6,505 nt of DNA, from assembly GCA_903853735.1 (NCBI GenBank), contig CAINUH010000559.1, positions 1-6,505 of the forward strand. Reading direction: 5' to 3'. Below the pieces are notes generated by a model. It saw nothing but the letters and a program-made list of their open reading frames with translations, was not told the DNA's origin and searched no databases. This document shows, one piece after another, positions 1-5,972 of this stretch (positions are counted from its first letter, which is position 1; the number at the start of each line of letters is the position of its first letter). This DNA is from an uncultured Desulfomonile sp. (GTDB taxonomy: Bacteria; Desulfobacterota; Desulfomonilia; Desulfomonilales; Desulfomonilaceae). The translations under genes and the position numbers were made by a program.

Positions 1-1187
1 GCCGCTACTGCTGCGGCAGGTTTGATTTCGGGTGGAGCGACCGGCGCCTTCGGGGCAGGCTTGACAACCACGGGCTCCTCAACTTTTTCCACTGCGGGTT
101 TAGCCGCGGGGGCCTCGGCTGCAACAGGTTTGGAAACCGGTTCCACCTTCTTTTCAGCCGGTTTGGCTGCAGGTGCAGCCTTGGCCGGTTCGGCAGCAGC
201 CTCCGCAGCCAACGACATGTCTACCGCCATGGATTCAAGATCAGTCTCAACCGCAATGTCTGAAACGTATTTACGAATGTGAGCCAACGTTTTTGGATGC
301 CTGAGAATCAAAATGTCCGAGCCTGCCTGTAAAGCGCTCAATGCTGTGATGGCTTCAAGATTGATCCCTCTCGTTCCTGCGTTTCCAAGCTTTGGGTCGT
401 CTTCAGAGCGGAGCTTGGCTTCCTTGGTTTTCCACACTTCTTCAGCAATGTTACTAATAATGGGGTATTGAAGCTTATCATCATTCTGAGTAAGGGCTGC
501 CTGTCGAATTCTCTCCATAATGGAATAGCAGTATTCCATACCATAGCCGACGGAACCGGTAGTAGGGTCAACCAGGATCTTGTCGTTAGGTACGCCGAGG
601 TTTTCCAAAAGAATGTTCAACTGCTTGGCGAGATTGATATCAATCGGTGAATTGGCTGCCACCACGTGCTTATACGCTATTGCGGCAGCGCCGATCTGTT
701 TGTAATTGCCCTCCGTCACTGGGCCGATCACCACATTGAGCCCGCTACACGCCTCAGCTACGGCTTTGAGAACCTCGGTATTCTTTTCTTCGTTAGAAAC
801 ACCCCACACGATCAGAGGCACATTAATTGCCTCGGCAACCTTCTTGGCCATTTGAGACGCATGGTCGGCAGAAAGATTCTTGCCGTTGGGGTCGGTTCCG
901 GTAAGCCAGAGACATACGATGTCTGCCTTGTATTCGTCAACACACTTCTTGGCCCAAGCTACAGGGTCTCCCAGTACGTCTTTGAAAGGCTCTTTCGCCT
1001 CGTCAGCCCATTCCTCAGGTTCTATGTCCAATACTTGAAGCGCTAACTTTGGGGGATTAGGGGTTTTGCCTTCGAAGGAATAGAAGCTGTAGCCGGTTTC
1101 ACCGCCCACAACCACTTCTGTTCCCGGTTTACCTATCTTGACCTCTCGTATTCTTCCCGAATACTTAACTTTCGGAAGTTCAGCCAT
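1..1187 (-). CDS. acsD: Acetyl-CoA synthase/CO dehydrogenase complex, delta subunit (corrinoid Fe-S protein small subunit), 3' end missing
   Basis: AcsD/CdhD is the small subunit of the corrinoid iron-sulfur protein, which carries the methyl group between methyltetrahydrofolate and acetyl-CoA synthase in the Wood-Ljungdahl pathway (cytoplasm). The frame is open from ATG at 1187 to the window edge, 395 codons without a stop. Residues about 1-315 read as a TIM-barrel-type CdhD core: LTGTDPNGKN near 95-104, VWGVSNEEKN at 128-137, DPTTGSVGYGMEYCYSIMER at 207-226 and GTRGINLEAITALSALQAGS at 271-290. From about 327 the protein becomes Ala/Pro/Lys/Glu-rich, with APAAKPA recurring at 338-344 and 359-365, and this continues past the edge. 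The start is supported by an AAGG Shine-Dalgarno sequence six bases upstream. It lies 63 bp downstream of a 77-residue gene in the same direction. Family assignment is firm; the role of the tail is unknown. The family core is about 310-325 residues, so the tail is an addition. Confidence 0.92.
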   Translation of the reverse strand, partial: MAELPKVKYSGRIREVKIGKPGTEVVVGGETGYSFYSFEGKTPNPPKLALQVLDIEPEEWADEAKEPFKDVLGDPVAWAKKCVDEYKADIVCLWLTGTDPNGKNLSADHASQMAKKVAEAINVPLIVWGVSNEEKNTEVLKAVAEACSGLNVVIGPVTEGNYKQIGAAAIAYKHVVAANSPIDINLAKQLNILLENLGVPNDKILVDPTTGSVGYGMEYCYSIMERIRQAALTQNDDKLQYPIISNIAEEVWKTKEAKLRSEDDPKLGNAGTRGINLEAITALSALQAGSDILILRHPKTLAHIRKYVSDIAVETDLESMAVDMSLAAEAAAEPAKAAPAAKPAEKKVEPVSKPVAAEAPAAKPAVEKVEEPVVVKPAPKAPVAPPEIKPAAAVA

Positions 1188-1250
1188 ATGCCACCTTCTT
1201 CAATAGAGTTAATCGATATAAAAATAGCTAAATATCAGCATGATGCGGTA

Positions 1251-1484
1251 TCAGGCCGGATTTTTTCTTTTCTCGCTGCCGAACCCTTCCTTGGAGTAAA
1301 AGTATCTCTCCGCGGTCTTAAGGTATCTATTTATCGGATCACTCTGCTCACCGATATTGACGAAGTTAATGTTGGTGCGCCATTGGTAACGGTCTTGATC
1401 AGTTCCTGCAATGTAGTCTGACATCAGGATTTTAACCTTTTTGCCGTCAAACCTTTCCTTCTCCTCGTAGTGCTCTCCAGCCAT
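1251..1484 (-). CDS. Small hydrophilic protein of unknown function upstream of acsD (77 aa)
   Basis: I do not recognise this protein. Translation from ATG at 1484 gives 77 residues beginning MAGEHYEEKERFDGKKVKIL, highly charged and rich in Tyr, Asp, Glu, Lys and Arg. There is no signal peptide, membrane segment or Cys pair. The frame remains open upstream to an ATG at 1586. I prefer 1484 because a strong Shine-Dalgarno sequence (GAGGAG, plus-strand positions 1492-1497) lies seven bases before it, and the upstream extension does not look protein-like. The gene precedes acsD by 63 bp on the same strand without an obvious terminator between, so cotranscription with the CODH/ACS gene is likely. 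A role linked to that complex is only an inference from position. Confidence 0.6.
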   Translation of the reverse strand: MAGEHYEEKERFDGKKVKILMSDYIAGTDQDRYQWRTNINFVNIGEQSDPINRYLKTAERYFYSKEGFGSEKRKNPA

Positions 1485-1491
1485 AGGGGAA

Positions 1492-1502
1492 CTCCTCTCT
1501 CC
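1492..1502 (-). promoter_or_regulatory. Ribosome binding site deciding the start of the 77-aa gene
   Basis: On the minus strand this reads GGAGAGAGGAG. The GAGGAG core is seven bases from ATG at 1484. It favours that start over the ATG at 1586 in the same frame. Confidence 0.6.
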
Positions 1503-1590
1503 AATCGAGATGTGTAGTAAATTAAGGCAGTAACGTGCCAAGGGACTTTCTTTTCCCTGGGATCTGGGATTGCGACGGGTACACAATGCT

Positions 1591-1636
1591 AATATGTAAC
1601 AAGATTAATTCCTCTGCAATAATTTTTTTTAATTTC
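1591..1636 (-). promoter_or_regulatory. Possible sigma-70 promoter with AT-rich UP-like element for the acsD unit
   Basis: The minus strand reads TTGCAG (1614-1619), a 17-bp spacer, then CATATT (1591-1596). These match the -35 and -10 consensus at three and four of six positions. Immediately upstream is an A/T-only tract at about 1618-1635 containing an eight-T run on the plus strand, which resembles an UP element. Transcription from here would leave a leader of about 100 nt before the 77-aa gene. The assignment is weak and rests on motif matching alone. Confidence 0.25.
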
Positions 1637-1771
1637 TGAGCAGATAGCATGTTTTTCTAAAACGTGCGCGCAACAAACACCCTCTTTTTCGCTGTTCATT
1701 CCATCTATCATTCAACACAGGAATCTAAAAAACTCATCTTATAGCGTGGTTAGAAATAATCATACGACATC

Positions 1772-1783
1772 GTGACCGGTCAC
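1772..1783. repeat. Perfect 12-bp palindrome GTGACCGGTCAC
   Basis: All twelve bases are self-complementary; symmetry stops at the flanking bases. It lies about 290 bp upstream of the 77-aa gene and about 205 bp beyond the leuA stop. It could be an operator half-site pair for a dimeric regulator, but no second copy was seen in the window and no regulator gene is present. The function is therefore open. Confidence 0.35.
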
Positions 1784-1987
1784 TGGATCCTTGCGCGCCT
1801 CAATGTCCAAGGACAAGCACTCAAACACTGCCAATCGGTAAGACCTCACCCCGGAGAATGACAATCGGCACGCTGGCCGACCTCAAGTCAATCTGCTGCA
1901 CCCTGTTTACACACTTCCAGGTATTTCTCAGTTTCAACAAAACGTTCATCTTCCGACTATTCGAGAGGCAGTCCGTTCAACAACGTA

Positions 1988-3523
1988 TTAGAGCTTAGTG
2001 GAGCGCTTTTCAGCGCTAGACAGATAATCCAGCATGTTAAGTGCATTTACCATTGCCTTGGCAGAGGCCACGAGAATGTCCTCGTGAGTCCCCTTTCCCA
2101 CAGCCAAGTTTCCTTTTTCCTCAAGCCGAATGGTAGCTTCTCCCAACGCATCCGTGCCGCCCGTGACGCTGCTGATCGAGAAACGCAGCAGATTGGGCCT
2201 ACGTCTGGTCAGCTTAAGTATTGTGTTGTACGTTGCATCCACAGGCCCGTTTCCAAGCTCAGCGCCATGACACTCCTTCCCATTAATCTCCATGCGCACA
2301 GTCGCGGTAGGCACGACATCCGACCCGGACATCACGGTTACGCTGAGGAGTTTGTAGGTTTTTGAAATCCGGAGTACTTCTTCGGCGACCAAGGCCTCAA
2401 TATCTTCATCGAACACGGTTTTCTTGCGATCGGCAAGGTCTTTGAACCGTCTGAAAATCCTATTTATCTCCTCCTCCGTGACGTTGTACCCCAGTTCCCT
2501 TACCCTCTCACGGAATGCGTGGCGCCCAGAGTGTTTACCAAGCACCAAAAGAGATCTAGAGATTCCTACTGATTCAGGATGGATGATCTCGTAAGTGCTT
2601 CGATCTCTGAGTATCCCATGTTGGTGTATTCCTGACTCGTGCGAGAACGCGTTTGCTCCGACTACGGCCTTATTAGGTGGAACCGAGATGCCGGTGATCG
2701 ACGTGACCAGACGGCTCGTATGAAAAATCTGCTCCGTTGCTATCCCCGTGTGAAAGCCTAGTGCCTGTTCCCGTGTCTTGAGGATCATGACTATCTCTTC
2801 AATGGCCGCGTTTCCGGCTCTCTCTCCAATGCCGTTCACTGTGCACTCGACCTGGCGGGCCCCTGCTCTAAGCGCAGCCAGTGAGTTTGCAACAGCCAAA
2901 CCCAGGTCGTTGTGGCAATGCACTGACATAATAACATTCTCTATACCCGCAACCTTTGCCCTAATCTTCCGGATGAGTTCAGCCAGTTCTTCGGGGAAGG
3001 AATAGCCCACAGTGTCGGGTATGTTGATCGTGCAGGCCCCCTCATCAACGGCCGTCTGAATAACACGGCACAAGAAATCGTGGTCACTGCGAGTTGCGTC
3101 TTCGCAAGAAAATTCAACCCAGTCCGAAAAGGAACGCGCCAGCCTTACAGCCTCACCGGTTCTTTGCACAACTTCGTCCCGGGACATACGGAGTTTGGAA
3201 TTCAAATGAATGTCACTAGTGGCGATAAATGTGTGAATACCAGGCTGGCGGTTTTTTTCCACAGACAGCCATGCGGTTTGGATGTCCTCGGGTACTGCGC
3301 GTGCCAAGGCCACTACTCGTGCATGGTTCACTTCTCGCGCAATTCGCTTAACAGATTCTCTATCGCCTTCGGAGCTTGCTGGAAAACCAGCCTCTATGAT
3401 GTCTACACCTAACTTTTCAAGCTGTCTGGCCAACTGTAGTTTTTCCTGGTGATTCATGGTCGCACCGGGCGATTGCTCACCATCCCGCAGAGTAGTGTCG
3501 AAAATCAGCACTCGGTCCGACAT
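1988..3523 (-). CDS. leuA: 2-isopropylmalate synthase
   Basis: LeuA condenses acetyl-CoA with 2-oxoisovalerate to 2-isopropylmalate, the first committed step of leucine biosynthesis (cytoplasm). The 511-residue product matches the usual length of about 510-525. The DRE-TIM barrel begins with FDTTLRDGEQSPG at residues 8-20. The expected divalent-metal ligands are D14, H202 and H204 (in SVHCHNDLG) and N238 (in GERAGN). A second conserved block, FSHESGIHQHG, is at 293-303, with LGKHSGRHAF at 328-337. The C-terminal part, about 391-500, has the regulatory-domain pattern, including GNGPVDA (424-430) and G-G-x-D-A-L-G-E (455-462). That domain normally mediates leucine feedback inhibition. The start at 3523 has a good Shine-Dalgarno sequence (GGGAGG, about five bases before ATG). 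It is the last gene of the psd-pssA-leuA cluster, 189 bp after pssA. The DGEQ signature and the GFPASSEGD segment favour LeuA over citramalate synthase. Confidence 0.97.
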   Translation of the reverse strand: MSDRVLIFDTTLRDGEQSPGATMNHQEKLQLARQLEKLGVDIIEAGFPASSEGDRESVKRIAREVNHARVVALARAVPEDIQTAWLSVEKNRQPGIHTFIATSDIHLNSKLRMSRDEVVQRTGEAVRLARSFSDWVEFSCEDATRSDHDFLCRVIQTAVDEGACTINIPDTVGYSFPEELAELIRKIRAKVAGIENVIMSVHCHNDLGLAVANSLAALRAGARQVECTVNGIGERAGNAAIEEIVMILKTREQALGFHTGIATEQIFHTSRLVTSITGISVPPNKAVVGANAFSHESGIHQHGILRDRSTYEIIHPESVGISRSLLVLGKHSGRHAFRERVRELGYNVTEEEINRIFRRFKDLADRKKTVFDEDIEALVAEEVLRISKTYKLLSVTVMSGSDVVPTATVRMEINGKECHGAELGNGPVDATYNTILKLTRRRPNLLRFSISSVTGGTDALGEATIRLEEKGNLAVGKGTHEDILVASAKAMVNALNMLDYLSSAEKRSTKL

Positions 3524-3570
3524 TTTGGCCTCCCAGCGATCCAGCAGTCAATAGAAGTCATTGTGGTCTA

Positions 3571-3617
3571 TGCGGGCAACCGCAACCTCTCAACGACCAG
3601 CTTTTGGTTTGCCCAAA
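3571..3617 (-). promoter_or_regulatory. Two leader hairpins upstream of leuA with alternative mutual pairing
   Basis: In transcript order (minus strand), hairpin 1 is TTTGG-gcaaa-CCAAA (3603-3617) and hairpin 2 is TGCGG-ttgc-CCGCA (3571-3584). The segment GGGCAAACC of hairpin 1 (3606-3614) is complementary, apart from one extra A, to GGTTGCCC of hairpin 2 (3574-3581), so the two arrangements compete. This lies 48-94 nt before the leuA start. It could be an attenuation or translational control element, but no T run follows and no leucine-rich leader peptide was recognised. Confidence 0.3.
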
Positions 3618-3712
3618 TGGAATGAGTAATTGAGTCATCAAGTCAAATTTACTCGACGAGATCCGGTTCTTACCCGAGTCTGGCTACTGCTGAGTTCGCG
3701 GAAATCGAGATT

Positions 3713-4603
3713 TCAGATTTTCTGATTAGATTCCAAGACGGTAGTTTCAGCTTCGGCAATGCCGGAATCAGCCCCTGTATCCTGGATCATTTTTTTCTTT
3801 CGAACGAAAAGGGTTACTGTAAGCACAGGTCCGGAGATTGTGTACGCAGCGCAGAGCAAGAAGGGCACTATATACGGGGACACGGCTATTAGGGCCAGGA
3901 CGAGAACAAATCCGACAGTAGAACTGAAAGGCTTCTCCTTGACGAGGGTTAAGTCCTTAAAGGCGTGAAACTTCACTCCGCTGACCATCAGGAAAGAAAT
4001 AATATAAACTAAGACTAATAAAAAGATCCTCAAGTCAGCAGTATCCAAATTCAGCTTGTGACAGAAAAGCACCGTGGTGGCCAACATCGCTGCTGCCGCT
4101 GGGATAGGCAGTCCGTTGAATCGCTTAGGGTCGATGACACCGGTTTGAACATTGAATCTGGCTAACCTGAGGGCTCCGCAGGAGACGAACACGAATGCGC
4201 TGACCCAACCGATCTGGCCATAAGGCTCCAAGGCCCAAGTGTAGATAAGTATGGCCGGCGCCACGCCAAAAGAAATCACGTCAGCAAGCGAATCCAATTC
4301 CAAACCGAACCGCGTCGTAGTCTTTGTCAGACGCGCCACCTTACCATCGATTCCATCAAAAAAACCTGCGCCCAGTATAAGCGCACCCGACAGGACGAAT
4401 TCACCTTTAATGGAGGCTATTATGCTATAAAAGCTGAGGAAGATACTGGTTAAAGTGAGAAGTGATGGAAGGATGAATATCCCCTGTTTCATCCTGTTAA
4501 TGTGGATTCTCTGCCTTCGTGGCCTGTTAGGCAATTCTTGACCATCTGAAGGCCGCCCCCTGTCCCTGAAAAAGAGTCTATTTTTTTTCATTCGATTGAA
4601 CAT
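3713..4603 (-). CDS. pssA: CDP-diacylglycerol--serine O-phosphatidyltransferase (phosphatidylserine synthase)
   Basis: PssA transfers phosphatidyl from CDP-diacylglycerol to serine, making phosphatidylserine at the inner membrane; the adjacent psd product then decarboxylates it. The CDP-alcohol phosphatidyltransferase signature is complete: D83, D86-G87, A90-R91, G100, D104 and D108, in the spacing DxxDGxxARx8Gx3Dx3D. Hydrophobic segments follow the pattern of this type II PssA family, near 42-64, 69-82, 112-124, 132-148, 168-182, 192-208, 228-246 and 248-267. The N-terminus is an Arg/Lys-rich extension of about 37 residues before MKQGIFILPSLLTL, where shorter family members usually begin. 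The start is uncertain: ATG 4603 has no clear Shine-Dalgarno sequence. ATG 4591 overlaps the stop of a 37-codon upstream frame as ATGA and is followed by eight A. It lies 111 bp after psd. Confidence 0.93.
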   Translation of the reverse strand: MFNRMKKNRLFFRDRGRPSDGQELPNRPRRQRIHINRMKQGIFILPSLLTLTSIFLSFYSIIASIKGEFVLSGALILGAGFFDGIDGKVARLTKTTTRFGLELDSLADVISFGVAPAILIYTWALEPYGQIGWVSAFVFVSCGALRLARFNVQTGVIDPKRFNGLPIPAAAAMLATTVLFCHKLNLDTADLRIFLLVLVYIISFLMVSGVKFHAFKDLTLVKEKPFSSTVGFVLVLALIAVSPYIVPFLLCAAYTISGPVLTVTLFVRKKKMIQDTGADSGIAEAETTVLESNQKI

Positions 4604-4656
4604 CTTTTTGTTATTGAATCTGATGATCTGGTGTTATTGGTAATCCCTTCATTTAG

Positions 4657-4667
4657 TGCGGTCCGCA
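4657..4667. repeat. Short palindrome between psd and pssA
   Basis: TGCGGTCCGCA has five complementary bases on each side of one centre base, in the 111-bp gap between psd and pssA. As RNA it gives only a tight loop and is not followed by a T run, so it is unlikely to be a terminator. Confidence 0.2.
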
Positions 4668-4714
4668 ACTTCTTCATGAACGCAAGAGCAAATCCTCCCA
4701 TTTCAAGGACGTGG

Positions 4715-5377
4715 TTACTGTGCGTCTTTGTATTCTGCAATAATGGTTGTGCCTGCCCTGACCTTGGCGCCAACTTTGACCGAAAATGTAAAACTTTTTG
4801 GCATGTAAACATCCAGCCTGGAACCGAATCGGATAAGCCCAAATCTATCCCCTCTCCTCACCTCGTCTCCTTCTCTCACCCAACAGGCTATTCGACGTGC
4901 AATCATACCAGCGATTTGCACTACTTCCAATCTGCCATGATCTCCATCAATGACGACTGTATTGTGCTCGTTAATCACTGACGCAGAAGGTTTTCGCGCA
5001 TCCAGGAATTTTCCCCTGGAATAAGCGATCTTAGTCACTGTTCCAGAAACCGGGCAACGGTTCACATGGGTGTTGAAAACAGACATGAATATGCTGATGC
5101 GTTTGAGTGAATGTTCAGGTGAGGTTTCAGAACCGACGTTCTCTACCAATTCGACCACAGTACCGTCTGCGGGACACAGCACGATATTATCTTCGTCAGG
5201 AGGAAGTCTTTCAGGATTCCTAAAGAACAAGGCCACAGCAACTGCCAACCCAATAAAAAATAAGGAAGTCCATGGGTAATGTAGCCACCATGCAGCAATT
5301 GAGATGAGCAACGGCGGAATTATGAATACGAATCCCTCGCGTGCTATAGGTTCGTAATGGCCTGTTTTTGATATCAT
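4715..5377 (-). CDS. psd: Phosphatidylserine decarboxylase proenzyme, short form
   Basis: Psd converts phosphatidylserine to phosphatidylethanolamine. It is made as a proenzyme that cuts itself to form a pyruvoyl cofactor. The 220-residue length places it in the short class rather than the roughly 300-residue enterobacterial class. Two hydrophobic segments near 14-33 and 37-52 should anchor it in the membrane and are followed by FFRNPERLPP (51-60), typical of this class. Expected catalytic positions are D71 in PADG, H104 in FNTHVNR, and the cleavage pair G185-S186 in RFGSRLDVY. Cleavage there would give a beta chain of about 185 residues and an alpha chain of about 35 starting with the pyruvoyl group. 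Start ATG 5377 has only a weak GGA about eight bases upstream, but the N-terminus (MISKTGHYEPIAREGF) fits the family. It is followed by pssA, the preceding enzyme of the same pathway. Confidence 0.94.
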   Translation of the reverse strand: MISKTGHYEPIAREGFVFIIPPLLISIAAWWLHYPWTSLFFIGLAVAVALFFRNPERLPPDEDNIVLCPADGTVVELVENVGSETSPEHSLKRISIFMSVFNTHVNRCPVSGTVTKIAYSRGKFLDARKPSASVINEHNTVVIDGDHGRLEVVQIAGMIARRIACWVREGDEVRRGDRFGLIRFGSRLDVYMPKSFTFSVKVGAKVRAGTTIIAEYKDAQ

Positions 5378-5401
5378 TAAGGGTTTCCAGACGATTTCTC
5401 A

Positions 5402-5415
5402 GCCAAATATTTAGC
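5402..5415. repeat. Imperfect palindrome just upstream of psd
   Basis: GCCAAATATTTAGC is symmetric except for one mismatched pair (5404/5413). Its AT-rich centre lies about 30 bases before the psd start. It could be an operator or part of a secondary promoter -10 region, but no well-spaced -35 was found. Confidence 0.2.
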
Positions 5416-5556
5416 CATGTCGATAACTGATCCAGCGACTCATGCTAACGAATTGTCCACACCCTCTGGCGCTTATGATAACTGGGAGCGTCCGCACTTT
5501 TTTTCAGTGTTTTTTGCACCGATGAGCAGAGTAGCGACTGTTACCCAGAGCCTTAA

Positions 5557-5784
5557 CTACTGTGTCTCCCGAAGCCTTACGAGAATACGCTCAATCTGAT
5601 CTCTGCCTTTCAACTTCTTCTTCTGCAGTGTTTTCCGCTCCATATCTTCAGCAGGCGACAAGTAGACTCTCTTCTGGAACGCCTCCAGTTGTTCCTCGAA
5701 TTCAAGATGTTCCTGCCAGAGCCTCTTCAGTTCAGGATCGTCTCCCTGCCATTTTGCGATGAGATCAAGGTCTCTTTTTTCCAT
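5557..5784 (-). CDS. DUF465/YdcH-family small coiled-coil protein
   Basis: The 75-residue product matches the small DUF465 (YdcH) family, whose members are about 70 residues and whose biochemical role is not established. The visible family pattern is LWQEHLEFEEQLEAF at 22-36, then YLSPAEDMERKTLQKKKLKG at 41-60, then an amphipathic helix to the end. The whole protein is predicted helical, very charged and probably a coiled-coil hairpin in the cytoplasm. The start at 5784 has AAGGG seven bases upstream. It is the first gene downstream of the strong promoter at 5828-5856. It lies 179 bp upstream of psd on the same strand, with no convincing terminator between, so it probably heads the phospholipid/leucine transcription unit. 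A functional link with those enzymes is not shown. Confidence 0.85.
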   Translation of the reverse strand: MEKRDLDLIAKWQGDDPELKRLWQEHLEFEEQLEAFQKRVYLSPAEDMERKTLQKKKLKGRDQIERILVRLRETQ

Positions 5785-5827
5785 CTGAAAGCCCTTTTTG
5801 TCTCATTATTGCATGTATTCTTTTATG

Positions 5828-5856
5828 TTTATACGTGTTTCGCGCCTTTTTGTCAA
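5828..5856 (-). promoter_or_regulatory. Near-consensus sigma-70 promoter for the DUF465-psd-pssA-leuA unit
   Basis: On the minus strand TTGACA (5851-5856, six of six) is followed by a 17-bp spacer and TATAAA (5828-5833, five of six). The start site would be near 5820, leaving about 36 nt before the ATG at 5784. Spacing and match are the best in the window. Confidence 0.7.
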
Positions 5857-5895
5857 CACAGGGCGAGGGCAAGCTATCGAGAAGAAACTTTTTCC

Positions 5896-5931
5896 TTGAC
5901 CGGAAATTAACCTTTTGGCTATTGGTTGACA
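5896..5931 (+). promoter_or_regulatory. Possible promoter for the zinc-ribbon gene
   Basis: Two TTGAC boxes 30 bp apart point toward the gene: TTGACC (5896-5901) and TTGACA (5926-5931). The first has a weak extended -10 at 17-bp spacing (TGG then CTATTG, 5919-5924). The second is a perfect -35 but has no good -10 at 16-18 bp. One of them may serve the gene; the choice is unresolved. Confidence 0.25.
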
Positions 5932-5972
5932 AGTTTTAACTTAGTGCGGTTTTTAGAGCAGGACAAGAATAC

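Larger units (their letters stand above)
1485..1987. other. 503-bp intergenic region between leuA and the acsD unit
   Basis: I find no convincing gene here. The right part is the 3' flank of leuA, where I see no strong stem followed by a T run. The left part is the putative promoter and leader of the acsD unit, including an imperfect hairpin at 1538-1560 (CCAAGGGA pairing with TCCCTGG, one bulge). A 42-codon minus-strand frame exists at 1821-1949 (starting MNVLLKLRNT), but it lacks a properly spaced Shine-Dalgarno sequence and I do not call it. A weak hairpin with a TCGGC/GCCGA stem lies at 1865-1880. Confidence 0.6.

Noticed and set aside
22..1046. Plus-strand open frames opposite acsD, including a Gly/Ala/Ser-rich one at 22-282 and one at 666-1046
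   Set aside because: They are antisense shadows of acsD. The Gly/Ala/Ser composition is the complement of the Ala/Pro-rich tail.
1528..1543. Sigma-54-like promoter on the minus strand (TTGGCACG then TGCC) upstream of the 77-aa gene
   Set aside because: The GG and GC elements are nine bases apart instead of the ten that sigma-54 promoters require, and spacing is strict in that class.
1821..1949. 42-codon minus-strand frame after leuA
   Set aside because: There is no correctly spaced Shine-Dalgarno sequence, no recognisable product and low-information composition; it is mentioned only in the intergenic entry.
3571..3590. T-box-like antiterminator before leuA (minus strand GGTTGCGG...CCGC)
   Set aside because: The essential tRNA-end-binding TGGN core and the GGGTGGNACCGCG consensus are absent, and no specifier stem-loop or terminator was seen.
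1966..4121. Shared AGGCAGTCCGTT near 1967 and near 4107
   Set aside because: It is a single 12-base match, one copy intergenic and one inside pssA, with no flanking similarity; best taken as coincidence.
5495..5515. Possible plus-strand intrinsic terminator (CACT stem, AGTG, then six T)
   Set aside because: The stem is only four base pairs with an all-pyrimidine loop, and no plus-strand gene precedes it.
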